Shown piece after piece: positions 1-8,347 of a stretch of 64,000 nt of DNA (within the stretch, counting starts at the first letter, position 1; each line of letters begins with the position of its first letter). The DNA lies in NCBI RefSeq assembly GCF_030433855.1, contig NZ_JARUXC010000004.1:62001-126000 (forward strand), in the 5' to 3' direction. This DNA comes from Agreia sp. PsM10 (lineage in GTDB: Bacteria > Actinomycetota > Actinomycetes > Actinomycetales > Microbacteriaceae). Under the pieces are notes generated by a model that worked only from the letters and a program-made list of their open reading frames with translations, did not search any database and was not told the DNA's origin. A program made the position numbers and the translations under genes.

Positions 1-199
1 CTGACCATGGACGAGATCAAAACTGCTCGGCGACGTGGTGATCGGCGCGCACTCCGTGGTGGGCGCGCAGGCCGTGGTGGTCAACGACGCGCCCGCCTAC
101 TCGGTGATCACGGGCATCCCGGCCGTCGCGAGGAGGCGCGCGCACGCCGCGGAGCCGACGGCCGAGGCGTTCTACACCGACCCGGCGATCTACATCTGA
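1..199 (+). pseudogene. 3' end of a hexapeptide-repeat acyltransferase (serine acetyltransferase-like), frame apparently broken
   Basis: The frame ending with the stop at 197-199 reads KLLGDVVIGAHSVVGAQAVV followed by ITGIPA, which is the end of a left-handed beta-helix acyltransferase such as serine acetyltransferase (acetyl-CoA plus serine to O-acetylserine). That frame has a stop at 2-4, just before the helix sequence begins. The adjacent frame (LTMDEIK, 1-21) reads plausibly into it if one base of the AAAA run at 19-22 is removed, so the gene looks frameshifted or carries a homopolymer error. The rest lies outside the window. The family is fairly sure; the exact substrate is not. Confidence 0.5.
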
Positions 200-232
200 C
201 GCCGAGCCGTTCCCTGCCCCTATCGAGACCCG

Positions 233-868
233 CTAGCTCTTGTTGCCGGTGAGGGCGAGTCCGCCGCCGAGTCCGATCATCAGAACTCCGCCGGTCGCGC
301 CGAGCCTCGACATGCGACGGGGGTTGGTGGCGAACCAGGTTCGAGCCTGGCCCGCGGTGAGCGCGTAGATGCTGTCGAAGGTCATGGCGAAGACGAGGAA
401 GACCAGGCCCAGCTCGGCCAACTGCAGCGGCAGCGAACCCGCACCCCGATCGACGAACTGGGGAAGGATCGCGACGAAGAACACGATCGACTTGGGGTTC
501 GAGACACCCACGATCACGGCCTCGCCGTAGACCCGCCGCAGCGTGCGCGGCGTGGGGCGGGAGGCGACATCCGACACGTCGTTGCGGTGCCGGATCGCCT
601 GAACGCCCAGGTAGACGAGGTACGCGGCCCCCGCGAACTTGATGATCGTGAAGGCCACGATGCTCGAGGCCACGAGCGCGCCGATGCCGGCGGCGACCGC
701 GGCCACCTGCAGGGCCATGCCGCTCGCGTTGCCGACCACGCTGAGCAGGCCGGCCGCGCGGCCGAGCGAGAGGGAGCGTCCGATGATGAAGAGAACGCTC
801 GGCCCGGGAAGCGCGGCGAGCGCGAGGGCGGCCAGCGCGAACGCGGCGAGGTTGTCGAGAGGCACCAT
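233..868 (-). CDS. LysE/RhtB-family amino-acid exporter
   Basis: A 211-residue inner-membrane protein with about six hydrophobic segments and the N-terminal signature ALPGPSVLFIIGRSLSLG, typical of LysE/RhtB translocators that export amino acids or their analogues using the proton gradient. NPKSIVFF near residue 125 is another family hallmark. Length is normal for the family (about 205-215). The ATG at 868 is preceded by TAGCAT and a six-base gap, so the mRNA is probably leaderless. It is a single gene, convergent with the broken acyltransferase. Substrate cannot be read from sequence. Confidence 0.87.
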   Translation of the reverse strand: MVPLDNLAAFALAALALAALPGPSVLFIIGRSLSLGRAAGLLSVVGNASGMALQVAAVAAGIGALVASSIVAFTIIKFAGAAYLVYLGVQAIRHRNDVSDVASRPTPRTLRRVYGEAVIVGVSNPKSIVFFVAILPQFVDRGAGSLPLQLAELGLVFLVFAMTFDSIYALTAGQARTWFATNPRRMSRLGATGGVLMIGLGGGLALTGNKS

Positions 869-874
869 GAGCCG

Positions 875-880
875 ATGCTA
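875..880 (-). promoter_or_regulatory. -10 hexamer of a leaderless promoter for the LysE-type exporter
   Basis: TAGCAT on the minus strand ends six bases before the ATG at 868, so transcription should start at or next to the start codon. No Shine-Dalgarno sequence is present. Confidence 0.5.
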
Positions 881-887
881 GCGGCGT

Positions 888-936
888 CTCGACGGGCTCG
901 GCGAACGGACTCCCGTTCCCTGAGCCTGTCGAAGGG
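888..936. repeat. Dispersed repeat family A, inverted pair
   Basis: CGTTCCCTGAGCCTGTCGAA (914-933) is preceded by a degenerate inverted copy at about 888-908, so the pair can form a hairpin. Related copies lie at 12282-12344, 28125-28170, 32024-32116 and 43302-43324. Here it lies between the exporter promoter and the end of the esterase gene. Confidence 0.75.
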
Positions 937-956
937 CCGGCTCGACGATCAGATTC

Positions 957-1922
957 CTAAGCGGCGAGGTTCTTCTTCAGGAACGCGACCGCCTGCGTCT
1001 CGTCTTCGATTCCGCCGCCCTCGTGCCCGTTGAACGCCCACTCGGTGATCTCCTTCGGGCCGCCGTACGCGTTGAACGCGGCGTAGACCGTGGAAGCCGG
1101 GCACGTGGCATCCATCAGCGCGACCGAGAAATGCGCCGGCGCCGTCGCACGACGCGCGTGGAACACGGCGTCGAAGCTGCCGAGCACCTCGTAGACGGAT
1201 GCCGCCTGGTCGCGATGGATCCGCATGTAGTCGACGATCTCGTGGTACGGATACGAGTCGGTGATCAGCGTGGCCCGACCGAAGTCGCAGAGGAACGGCA
1301 CGAACGCCACCACCGCGGCGAGATCGTCGCGCAGCCCGGCCACGGCCAGCGCGAGACCGCCGCCCTGGCTTCCGCCGGCCACCGCGATGCGCGAGGCATC
1401 GACCTGGGGCAGCTGCTTCGCCGCGTCGACGGCGCGCACCGCATCGACGAACAGTCGGCGGTAGTAGTAGTCGTCGCGGTTCTGGATGCCCTTGGTCATG
1501 ACCCCGGGAATCTGCGGGCCGCCCGTGCCGGCATCCGGTGTGTCGCCCGTGCTCCACGACGCGCCCTGGCCGCGCGTGTCCATGTGCAGATGTGCGAAGC
1601 CGGATGCGACCCAGGTCAGCGACTCCTCGGCCTTTCCACGCCCACCGCCGTAGCCGACATAGGTGACGACGGTCGGCAGCGGCTCTGTCGCCCCGGAGGG
1701 AACACGGAGCCACGCCTTCACGTCGGTTCCGTCGGCCCCTCGGAACGTCACGTCGAAGACGTCGACGATGCTGAGCACACTCTCGACGCGCTCGATGCGA
1801 ACGTCGAGGGGAGCCTCGGCCGCTGCGGCCAGGGTCGCCTGCCAGTACGCATCGAAGTCGGCGGGCTCATCGCCCGCGATCTCGTGGCGGCGAACGGCGT
1901 CGAGGTCGGATTCGATCAGCAT
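957..1922 (-). CDS. Acetyl xylan esterase / cephalosporin-C deacetylase family (CE7) esterase
   Basis: A 321-residue alpha/beta hydrolase of carbohydrate esterase family 7, which removes acetyl groups from xylo-oligosaccharides and other small acetylated substrates. Diagnostic features are the oxyanion segment YVGYGGGRG, the RGQG motif after HMDT, the nucleophile elbow GGSQGGG (Ser about 185), the Asp in LMDATCP and the His in NGHEGG. Length matches the family (about 320). There is no signal peptide, so it is cytoplasmic. The start is supported by AAAGGAG five bases upstream. It is not linked to the glycan locus at the other end of the window. Confidence 0.9.
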   Translation of the reverse strand: MLIESDLDAVRRHEIAGDEPADFDAYWQATLAAAAEAPLDVRIERVESVLSIVDVFDVTFRGADGTDVKAWLRVPSGATEPLPTVVTYVGYGGGRGKAEESLTWVASGFAHLHMDTRGQGASWSTGDTPDAGTGGPQIPGVMTKGIQNRDDYYYRRLFVDAVRAVDAAKQLPQVDASRIAVAGGSQGGGLALAVAGLRDDLAAVVAFVPFLCDFGRATLITDSYPYHEIVDYMRIHRDQAASVYEVLGSFDAVFHARRATAPAHFSVALMDATCPASTVYAAFNAYGGPKEITEWAFNGHEGGGIEDETQAVAFLKKNLAA

Positions 1923-2007
1923 GGAACTCCTTTGTGCGAGTGACGACTGCGTCGAACTTTACTGATCCACGCGCTGATCGAGTAGTTCGGCCCCACCTTC
2001 TGCGGCA

Positions 2008-2013
2008 TACAGT
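2008..2013 (+). promoter_or_regulatory. -10 hexamer of a leaderless promoter for the acyl-CoA synthetase operon
   Basis: TACAGT followed by six bases and the ATG at 2020. No Shine-Dalgarno sequence lies between them. Confidence 0.5.
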
Positions 2014-2019
2014 CGAATA

Positions 2020-3777
2020 ATGACGACTGAGGTTTTCCGCGCGGCCCGCGACCAGCTGGTCGCGCTGCGCGACGACTACGACACCGCCCGCCGAGACTTC
2101 GTGTGGCCGGATGTCGGCACCCGCTTCAACTGGGCCATCGACTGGTTCGACGAGATCGCCAGGGGCAACGACGCCGAAGCCCTGGTGATCGTCGAGGAGG
2201 ACGGGCGCCGCACCACCCGCACCTTCGACGAGCTGGCCACCCGCTCCGATCGGCTCGGCCACTGGCTCAGCGCCCGGGGCGTCGCGAAGGGCGACACCGT
2301 GATGCTCATGCTGGGAAATCAGGTGGAGCTCTGGGAGGCGATGCTCGCCATCATGAAGCTCGGCGCCGTCATCCTGCCGACGACCACGGCGATGGGCCCG
2401 GCCGATCTCATCGACCGCGTCGAGCGCGGCGCGGTGCGTCACGTGATCGTGGATGCCGCCGACGCCGCCAAGTTCGATGCCGTGCCGGGGGAGTACACGC
2501 GCATCCGGGTGGGCGGAGCGGCGGACGCGCCAGCGGCATCCGATTGGCTGACCTTCGACGACGCGTTCGCGGGCGACCCGACCGACCCGACCGACCTGAA
2601 GCAGGGCCCCCTGCCGCACCCCGGCAACGCGTCGAGCGACACCCTGCTCCTGTACTTCACCTCGGGCACGACGAGCCGCCCGAAGCTGGTCGAGCACAGC
2701 CATGTGTCGTACCCGGTGGGGCACCTGTCGACCATGTACTGGCTCGGGTTGCGACCGGGCGACGTGCACCTGGCGATCAGTTCGCCGGGCTGGGCGAAGC
2801 ACGCGTGGAGCTGCTTCTTCGCGCCGTGGATCGCCGAGGCCACGATCTTCGTCTACAACTACGCGCGCTTCGATGCGGTGGCGCTTCTCGACCGCATCCG
2901 CGACGAGAAGGTCACCTCGTTCTGCGCGCCGCCCACGGTGTGGCGCATGCTCATCCAGACCGATCTGAGCGCCGGCGCGGGAGACCTGCGGGAGGCGATC
3001 TCGGCGGGCGAGCCCTTGAACCCCGAGGTGATCTCTCGCGTGCGAGAGCACTGGGGCCTCACCATTCGCGACGGCTACGGCCAGACCGAGATGACGGCCG
3101 TCGTGGCCAACACCCCCGGCTCCGACATCAAAGACGGATCGATGGGCAGGCCTCTTCCGGGCTGCCCGATCGTGCTCGTCGACCCCGTGACAGGCCTCGA
3201 GGCGAACGAGGGCGAGATCTGCGTCGATGTGCGCTCGCGGCCGGTGAACCTCATGACGGGCTACGTGGGCGACCGCGCGAAGAACGCCGAGAGCGAGCAC
3301 GACGGCTACTTCCACACGGGCGACGTGGCCACGCGCGACGCCGCCGGGTATCTCACCTACGTGGGCCGAACCGACGACGTGTTCAAGGCATCCGACTACA
3401 AGATCAGCCCGTTCGAGCTCGAGAGCGTGCTCATCGAGCACCCGGCCGTGGTCGAGGCGGCCATCGTGCCGGCTCCGGATGCCGTGCGGCTCGCCGTTCC
3501 GAAGGCCTACGTCGTGCTCGCGGCCGGCTTCGAGCCGACGGATGCGACGGCGAAGGAGATTCTGCGATTCGCGCGCGAGCGGCTGGCCCCGTTCCAGCGG
3601 GTGCGCCGCATCGAGTTCTTCGAGCTGCCGAAGACGATCTCGGGCAAGATCCGCCGGGTCGAGCTGCGCGAGCGCGAGGAGCGGGTTGCGGAGGGCGTCG
3701 TCGTCGCGATGGAGTGGCGCGACGACCAGTTCCCCGAGCTGAAGGCCGTGGGCAACACGGGCGGGGCGGCCTCGTGA
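2020..3777 (+). CDS. AMP-dependent acyl-CoA synthetase (acetyl-CoA synthetase/medium-chain ligase type)
   Basis: A 585-residue member of the ANL adenylating superfamily. It should activate a carboxylic acid with ATP to an acyl-adenylate and transfer it to CoA. Visible signatures are the phosphate-binding loop YFTSGTTSRPKLVEHSH (about residue 212), the GYGQTEMTAV motif (about 353), YFHTGDVA (about 430) and the C-terminal lysine motif PKTISGKIRR (about 540). It overlaps the next gene by four bases. The coupled hydratase/hydrolase gene hints at valine or branched/short-chain acid catabolism, which is an inference. The start codon is probably the transcription start. Confidence 0.88.
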   Translation: MTTEVFRAARDQLVALRDDYDTARRDFVWPDVGTRFNWAIDWFDEIARGNDAEALVIVEEDGRRTTRTFDELATRSDRLGHWLSARGVAKGDTVMLMLGNQVELWEAMLAIMKLGAVILPTTTAMGPADLIDRVERGAVRHVIVDAADAAKFDAVPGEYTRIRVGGAADAPAASDWLTFDDAFAGDPTDPTDLKQGPLPHPGNASSDTLLLYFTSGTTSRPKLVEHSHVSYPVGHLSTMYWLGLRPGDVHLAISSPGWAKHAWSCFFAPWIAEATIFVYNYARFDAVALLDRIRDEKVTSFCAPPTVWRMLIQTDLSAGAGDLREAISAGEPLNPEVISRVREHWGLTIRDGYGQTEMTAVVANTPGSDIKDGSMGRPLPGCPIVLVDPVTGLEANEGEICVDVRSRPVNLMTGYVGDRAKNAESEHDGYFHTGDVATRDAAGYLTYVGRTDDVFKASDYKISPFELESVLIEHPAVVEAAIVPAPDAVRLAVPKAYVVLAAGFEPTDATAKEILRFARERLAPFQRVRRIEFFELPKTISGKIRRVELREREERVAEGVVVAMEWRDDQFPELKAVGNTGGAAS

Positions 3778-4856
3778 CAGTTGGTGCTGCCGACGACGTT
3801 CTCTTCGAGGTTCGTGGTCGGCTCGCGCACATCACGCTCAATCGGCCGCGGGCGATCAACGCGTTGACGCACGAGATGGTCATCGCGATCGGAGAGACTC
3901 TCGACGAGTGGGCCCTCGACGAGTCGATCAGCACCGTTCTGCTCACGGGTAACGGCACCCGCGGTCTCTGCGCGGGCGGAGACGTGACCCAGCTGCACTC
4001 TCGCGTTGCAGGCGACGACGTGGCGGCGGCCGTCGGCTTTCTGCGCGACGAGTACCGGGTCGACAACCTGATCGCCCGCTACCCGAAGCCGTTCGTCGCC
4101 ATCATGAACGGATTCGTGCTGGGCGGCGGCATCGGTCTCTCGGGCCACGCCTCTCACCGGGTTGTCACCGACGACTCGGCGCTCGGCATGCCCGAGGTCA
4201 GCATCGGACTCACACCGGATGTCGGCGGCAGCTGGCTACTGAGTCGCGCTCCCCGAGAGCTGGGCACCTACCTCGCCCTCACCGCGCGCACCGCCTCGGC
4301 CGCCGACGCGATCGAACTGGGACTCGCGGACGCATTCGTGCCCCTCGACCTTCTTCCCTCCTTCGTCGCGTCGCTCGAAGAGCTGCCCGCCGACGAGGCC
4401 GTGGCCGCCCTGCGCGCCGAGCCGCCGCGGGGCGCCCGCGCATCCGGCGATCTGATGTCTGACGCGTCGTGGATCGAGCCGGCCTTCGCGCACGACACCG
4501 TCGGCGAGATTCTGGATGCCCTGGCGGCGACACCCGAGTCGGCGGCGGCGGAGACCGCTGAGCTCATCAGAACGAAGTCGCCGACGGCGGTGGCGGTGAC
4601 TCTCGAGTCGCTGCGTCGCGCTCGCGAGCTGCCCACCCTCGAGGCCTGCTTCGACCAGGAGCTCCGGATCATGGCGAACGCCCTGGCGCACCCCGACTTC
4701 CGCGAGGGAGTGCGCGCGCAGGTCATCGACAAGGACCGCACCCCGCGGTGGGCGCCGGCGGCCTTCGACGAGGTGTCGCCCTCGGTCGTCGCGTCGTTCT
4801 TCGAGGCGACGGATGCCGGGGGAGACCCGTTTCCGCAGGCTGCGGCCGCGACATGA
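3774..4856 (+). CDS. Enoyl-CoA hydratase/isomerase-family protein, probably 3-hydroxyisobutyryl-CoA hydrolase
   Basis: A 360-residue crotonase-fold protein starting at a GTG that overlaps the previous stop (GTGA). ITLNRPRAINALTHEM at the N-terminus, the CAGGDV loop, GFVLGGGIGLSGHA (oxyanion hole) and MPEVSIGLTPDVGGS are characteristic. The length of about 350 and the C-terminal extension with HPDFREGVRAQVIDKDR fit 3-hydroxyisobutyryl-CoA hydrolase of valine catabolism better than a 260-residue enoyl-CoA hydratase. It is translationally coupled to the acyl-CoA synthetase and the following hypothetical gene. Confidence 0.85.
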   Translation: MTVGAADDVLFEVRGRLAHITLNRPRAINALTHEMVIAIGETLDEWALDESISTVLLTGNGTRGLCAGGDVTQLHSRVAGDDVAAAVGFLRDEYRVDNLIARYPKPFVAIMNGFVLGGGIGLSGHASHRVVTDDSALGMPEVSIGLTPDVGGSWLLSRAPRELGTYLALTARTASAADAIELGLADAFVPLDLLPSFVASLEELPADEAVAALRAEPPRGARASGDLMSDASWIEPAFAHDTVGEILDALAATPESAAAETAELIRTKSPTAVAVTLESLRRARELPTLEACFDQELRIMANALAHPDFREGVRAQVIDKDRTPRWAPAAFDEVSPSVVASFFEATDAGGDPFPQAAAAT

Positions 4857-5494
4857 TCGGGTACCAGAGGCCCGCGCTGCCGGAGACGACGTACCTCGAC
4901 GAGACGGGTGCGCCGATCCCCTACGGTTCACGGTGGCGAGGTGAGGGACCCCCGGAAGGCGCCTACTCGCGCACGGGGGATCTCGATCGATTCTCGCCGC
5001 TTCACACCGTTGCCGGCGCGCTCATCGACTGGCTCATCGCGACGTTCGATGTCACGGTCGACCGCGATGAGACGGTCGCAGCCGATGTCGGCTGGCACAT
5101 CGACGACGTCGAGTCGGCTGTTCGGATCACACCCCGCGATGCCCTCGCCGCCCCGCTGACCTTCATTCTCACGCCGTTCCCTGGCGTCGCGCTTCACCTC
5201 GGTGCGCTGTTCGACGCGGCCTTTCCCGTCTGTGGCTGCGACGCGTGCGACGACGATGTGCTGTGGCTCGTCGACCAACTCGAGTGGATGGTGAGGACCG
5301 TCGTTGCTGGCGGATTCTCCGAGCTGCTCGACGCCGAGGCGGAGGGGTCGTTCGAATACACGCTGGAGAACGACACCGGGATGCAGTCCGGCCGCCGGAG
5401 CATCGGCGATCTGGCCACCGAGCGGGTGGAGGCGGCGCGTCGGATCCTGCCACCGTCCGGCCGATGGGGCGCGTGGCACCGTCGCGAGGTCTAG
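4853..5494 (+). CDS. Hypothetical protein, DUF6226-like
   Basis: A 213-residue soluble acidic protein starting at an ATG overlapping the upstream stop (ATGA), which makes it the third gene of the acyl-CoA operon. The N-terminus RPALPETTYLDETGAPIPYG and the segment SRTGDLDRFSPLHTVA resemble the actinobacterial DUF6226 family, recalled from memory. CGCDACDD near residue 124 could bind metal. There are no membrane segments or signal peptide. Function is unknown; coupling to the hydrolase may only reflect shared transcription. Confidence 0.7.
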   Translation: MIGYQRPALPETTYLDETGAPIPYGSRWRGEGPPEGAYSRTGDLDRFSPLHTVAGALIDWLIATFDVTVDRDETVAADVGWHIDDVESAVRITPRDALAAPLTFILTPFPGVALHLGALFDAAFPVCGCDACDDDVLWLVDQLEWMVRTVVAGGFSELLDAEAEGSFEYTLENDTGMQSGRRSIGDLATERVEAARRILPPSGRWGAWHRREV

Positions 5495-5514
5495 CGGCTG
5501 TCGGACGCGATGCC

Positions 5515-5520
5515 TACACT
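5515..5520 (+). promoter_or_regulatory. -10 hexamer of a leaderless promoter for the DinB-like gene
   Basis: TACACT followed by six bases and the ATG at 5527. Confidence 0.5.
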
Positions 5521-5526
5521 GCGGCT

Positions 5527-6114
5527 ATGAGAGCCGATACCTTCTTTCTCCTGTCAGACGCCGCCCTTCGCAGCGTCATCGATCGAGTGCAGCCGGGCGA
5601 CTTCGACAAGCCCGTTCCCGCATCATGGTCGTCTTTCGAGAACCCCACCGTCCTCGACCTCCTGAAGTCGCACGCATACGACGAGGCCTGGATCCCCGGA
5701 GTTCTCGCCGGCAGGTCCATCGCCGACGGCGATGAGCTGCGCGAGAAAGACCTGCTCGGCGACGACCCCATCGCCTCGTACGACGCGCTGAATGACGCGG
5801 CGACGGAGCGTGTGAAGGCCGGCGTCGACTTCGAGTCGACGTTCCGTTTTCAGTACGGCGACTACCCGGCCGACGAGGGGCTCTCGCACCTCGCCATGTA
5901 TCGGGCGACCCAGGCGTGGATGATCGCCAAGCATCTCGGCATCCCTTTCCATCTCTCGCCCGAACTCATCGACGGGTTGAACGAGTGGGTCGTTCCTCAC
6001 GCAGACGAGTGGCGCAGCTTCGGCGTCTTCCCTCCCGCGATCGAGCCGCCGGCAGGGGCAGACGACGAGACGCGGCTGCTGTGCGCGATCGGGTTCTGGG
6101 TGCCGTGGCGCTGA
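5527..6114 (+). CDS. Hypothetical protein, possibly DinB/maleylpyruvate-isomerase-like
   Basis: A 195-residue soluble protein. The pattern of helices, an early Trp/Asp-rich segment (VLDLLKSHAYDEAWIPGVLA) and a late LSHLAMYRATQAWMIAKHLG segment resembles DinB or mycothiol-dependent maleylpyruvate-isomerase-like four-helix bundles, but I cannot see a clean three-histidine metal site. It lies 32 bases after the previous operon and has its own leaderless promoter. It ends just upstream of the iron-regulated operon. Function should be treated as unknown. Confidence 0.6.
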   Translation: MRADTFFLLSDAALRSVIDRVQPGDFDKPVPASWSSFENPTVLDLLKSHAYDEAWIPGVLAGRSIADGDELREKDLLGDDPIASYDALNDAATERVKAGVDFESTFRFQYGDYPADEGLSHLAMYRATQAWMIAKHLGIPFHLSPELIDGLNEWVVPHADEWRSFGVFPPAIEPPAGADDETRLLCAIGFWVPWR

Positions 6115-6156
6115 TTGTCGCCGTTGAACCATCACCGACAATTCCTCTTCGCAAAG

Positions 6157-6175
6157 TTAGGATAGCCTTACTCCA
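6157..6175 (+). promoter_or_regulatory. DtxR/IdeR-type iron box
   Basis: TTAGGATAGCCTTACTCCA matches the 19-bp DtxR/IdeR consensus (TTAGGTTAGGCTAACCTAA) at 13 positions, with the core TTAG and CTTA/AC elements kept. It sits about 40 bases before the siderophore-binding lipoprotein gene, where a repressor bound with ferrous iron would block transcription. Confidence 0.8.
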
Positions 6176-6216
6176 CTAGCGAGCCGCCCGTGAGGCTCGA
6201 CTGTCTAAGGAGTTTT

Positions 6217-7278
6217 ATGCGCGTCCCCTTGCTCTCCCGTCCTTCCCGCGTTCGCGGCAGTGCCGTGCTCGCGACCCTGCTGGTCGGTGCGGTGGTGCTC
6301 ACCGGATGCTCGACCTCCGCCACGGATACCGCTTCGACGACAGATGCGGGCGCCTCCGACGGCTCGTTCCCCGTGACGATAGAGAGCGCTTTGGGCTCGG
6401 TGACCCTCGACGAGGCTCCCGAGCGGATCGCCACATGGGGCTGGTCGACCCAGGATGCGGTGCTGGCGCTGGGAATCGTACCCGTCGCCATGCCCAAGAA
6501 CGTCTACGGCGGCAACGCCGACGGCGTTCTTCCGTGGGACGCTGAGAAGATCGAGGAGCTCGGAGGCGAGACTCCCCAGCTGCTCAGCGGGGGAGACACC
6601 GGCGAGGTTCCGTTCGAGGAGTTCGTCGAGGCCGACCCCGATGTGATCCTCGCCCCGTACTCGGGCCTGACCCAGGAGGACTACGACACGCTGAGCAAGA
6701 TCGCTCCGGTCGTCGCGTACCCAGACAAGCCCTGGTCGCTGCCGTGGCAGGACCAGCTCACCACCGTGGCGACGGCGCTCGGCAAGACGGCCGAGGCCGA
6801 GACCCTGCTGACCGATGTCGACTCGCAGATCGCCGAACTCGCATCCGCGAACCCGGTGCTGGCCGACAAGAGCTTCATCTATGTGTCGGCCCTCGAGGCC
6901 GACAAGCTCAACATCTTCCGCTCGAGCGACCCCCGGGTCGACCTGCTCACCCAGCTCGGCATGGCCGTGAGTCCGAACGTCGAGGACCTCGACGCCGATC
7001 CGAGTGCAGGAACGTACTTCTACCAGTTGAGCTACGAGAATCTGAGCAAGATCGACGCCGACCTGATCGTCGGCTACTTCGACAATCAGGCTTCCGTCGA
7101 CACCTTCCTCGCCGACCCGCTCGTCGCCGCCATGCCCGCCATTCAAGAGGGGCGTTTCGCTCCCGTGGTGGGTGAGTCCTTCGTGATGGCGAGCAGCGCC
7201 CCGACAGTCGTGTCGATTCCGTGGATGCTCGACCAGTACGTGCCGCAGCTTGCTGCCGCCGCGGAGAACGTCAACTGA
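6217..7278 (+). CDS. Iron-siderophore ABC transporter substrate-binding lipoprotein
   Basis: A 353-residue FecB/FepB-type periplasmic-binding protein anchored by a lipobox (VVLTGCS, about residue 30) after a hydrophobic signal peptide. Features are the N-terminal strand GSVTLDEAPERIATWGW, the middle ADPDVILAPYSGLTQEDY and the C-terminal half with DADLIVGYFDNQ. The ATG at 6217 is preferred over upstream GTG at 6190 because AAGGAG stands four bases before it. It captures ferric siderophores for the two permeases that follow. The DtxR-type box upstream implies induction under iron starvation. Confidence 0.92.
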   Translation: MRVPLLSRPSRVRGSAVLATLLVGAVVLTGCSTSATDTASTTDAGASDGSFPVTIESALGSVTLDEAPERIATWGWSTQDAVLALGIVPVAMPKNVYGGNADGVLPWDAEKIEELGGETPQLLSGGDTGEVPFEEFVEADPDVILAPYSGLTQEDYDTLSKIAPVVAYPDKPWSLPWQDQLTTVATALGKTAEAETLLTDVDSQIAELASANPVLADKSFIYVSALEADKLNIFRSSDPRVDLLTQLGMAVSPNVEDLDADPSAGTYFYQLSYENLSKIDADLIVGYFDNQASVDTFLADPLVAAMPAIQEGRFAPVVGESFVMASSAPTVVSIPWMLDQYVPQLAAAAENVN

Positions 7279-7282
7279 TTCA

Positions 7283-8347
7283 GTGCCCGCCACGCAGGTG
7301 ACCGCTGTTCACGACGCCGTCCGGAAGACCGGCCGGCGTCGTGAACATCGCCGTGCGCACCTCACGGTCGTGTTGTGCGTCGGGCTCGTGGCGCTCGTGG
7401 CGGCCAGCCTCGCGAGCATCATGGTGGGGGCATCCGGCATATCACCCGGCACCGTGTGGGACGCCTTCGCGCAGTTCGATCCGAGCAACACCGAGCACCT
7501 CGTCGTGGTCGAGAAACGACTCCCGCGCACGCTGATCGGCCTCGCCGTCGGTGCCGCACTCGGCCTCGCCGGCGCCGCCGCCCAGGGACTCACGCGCAAC
7601 CCCATCGCCGACCCGGGCATCCTCGGAGTGAACTTCGGCGCATCCCTTTTTGTGGTGCTGGGCATCGCGGTCGCCGGAGTGACCTCGTTGAGCGGTTACG
7701 TCTGGTTCGCATTCGCCGGTGCCGCAGTGGCCACGGTGCTCGTCTATTCCGTCTCGTCGATCGGTCGTGAGGGGGCGACACCCGTCAAGCTGGCACTCGT
7801 CGGCTCGGCGGTGTCGGCCGCGTTCGGGTCGATCATCACGGCCGTGATGCTGACGAGCACACAGGTGCTGAACTCGGTGCGCTTCTGGCAGGTGGGGGCC
7901 ATCGCCGGCCGAGGATACGACGTGTTCTGGCAGATGCTGCCCGGCTTCGTGGCGGGAGCGATTCTCGCGCTGCTCCTGGGCAGGCAGCTCAACGGGCTCG
8001 CGCTCGGCGACGATGTGGCGAGGGGGCTCGGCCAGCGCGTGCATCTCACCCGTATTCTCGGCGCGGTCGCGATCGTGCTGCTGTGCGGATCGGCGACCGC
8101 GGCCGCGGGTCCGATCGCATTCGTCGGACTGGCGGTTCCGCATCTGGCGCGTGCCATCGTCGGATCCGACTACCGTCGGGTACTGCTCCTCTCGGTCATC
8201 ATCGGGCCCGTGATGCTTCTCTTCTGCGACGTGATCGGTCGCATCGTCGCCATGCCGGGCGAACTCGAGGTGGGCATAGTGACCGCCTTCATCGGTGCCC
8301 CGTTCTTCATCGCGCTCGTGCGTCGTCGAAAGCTGCCCAGCCTGTGA
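7283..8347 (+). CDS. FecCD-family siderophore ABC permease (first subunit)
   Basis: About 354 residues with nine to ten membrane segments. The FecCD signatures are RLPRTLIGLAVGAALGLAGA, GLTRNPIADPGILGVNFGAS, RVHLTRILGAV (coupling to the ATPase) and GPIAFVGLAVPHLARAIVG. The start is uncertain: GTG at 7283 (used here) or GTG at 7298; both give a short basic cytoplasmic N-terminus. It lies four bases after the binding-protein gene and overlaps the second permease by four bases, so the genes form one operon. Confidence 0.9.
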   Translation: MPATQVTAVHDAVRKTGRRREHRRAHLTVVLCVGLVALVAASLASIMVGASGISPGTVWDAFAQFDPSNTEHLVVVEKRLPRTLIGLAVGAALGLAGAAAQGLTRNPIADPGILGVNFGASLFVVLGIAVAGVTSLSGYVWFAFAGAAVATVLVYSVSSIGREGATPVKLALVGSAVSAAFGSIITAVMLTSTQVLNSVRFWQVGAIAGRGYDVFWQMLPGFVAGAILALLLGRQLNGLALGDDVARGLGQRVHLTRILGAVAIVLLCGSATAAAGPIAFVGLAVPHLARAIVGSDYRRVLLLSVIIGPVMLLFCDVIGRIVAMPGELEVGIVTAFIGAPFFIALVRRRKLPSL

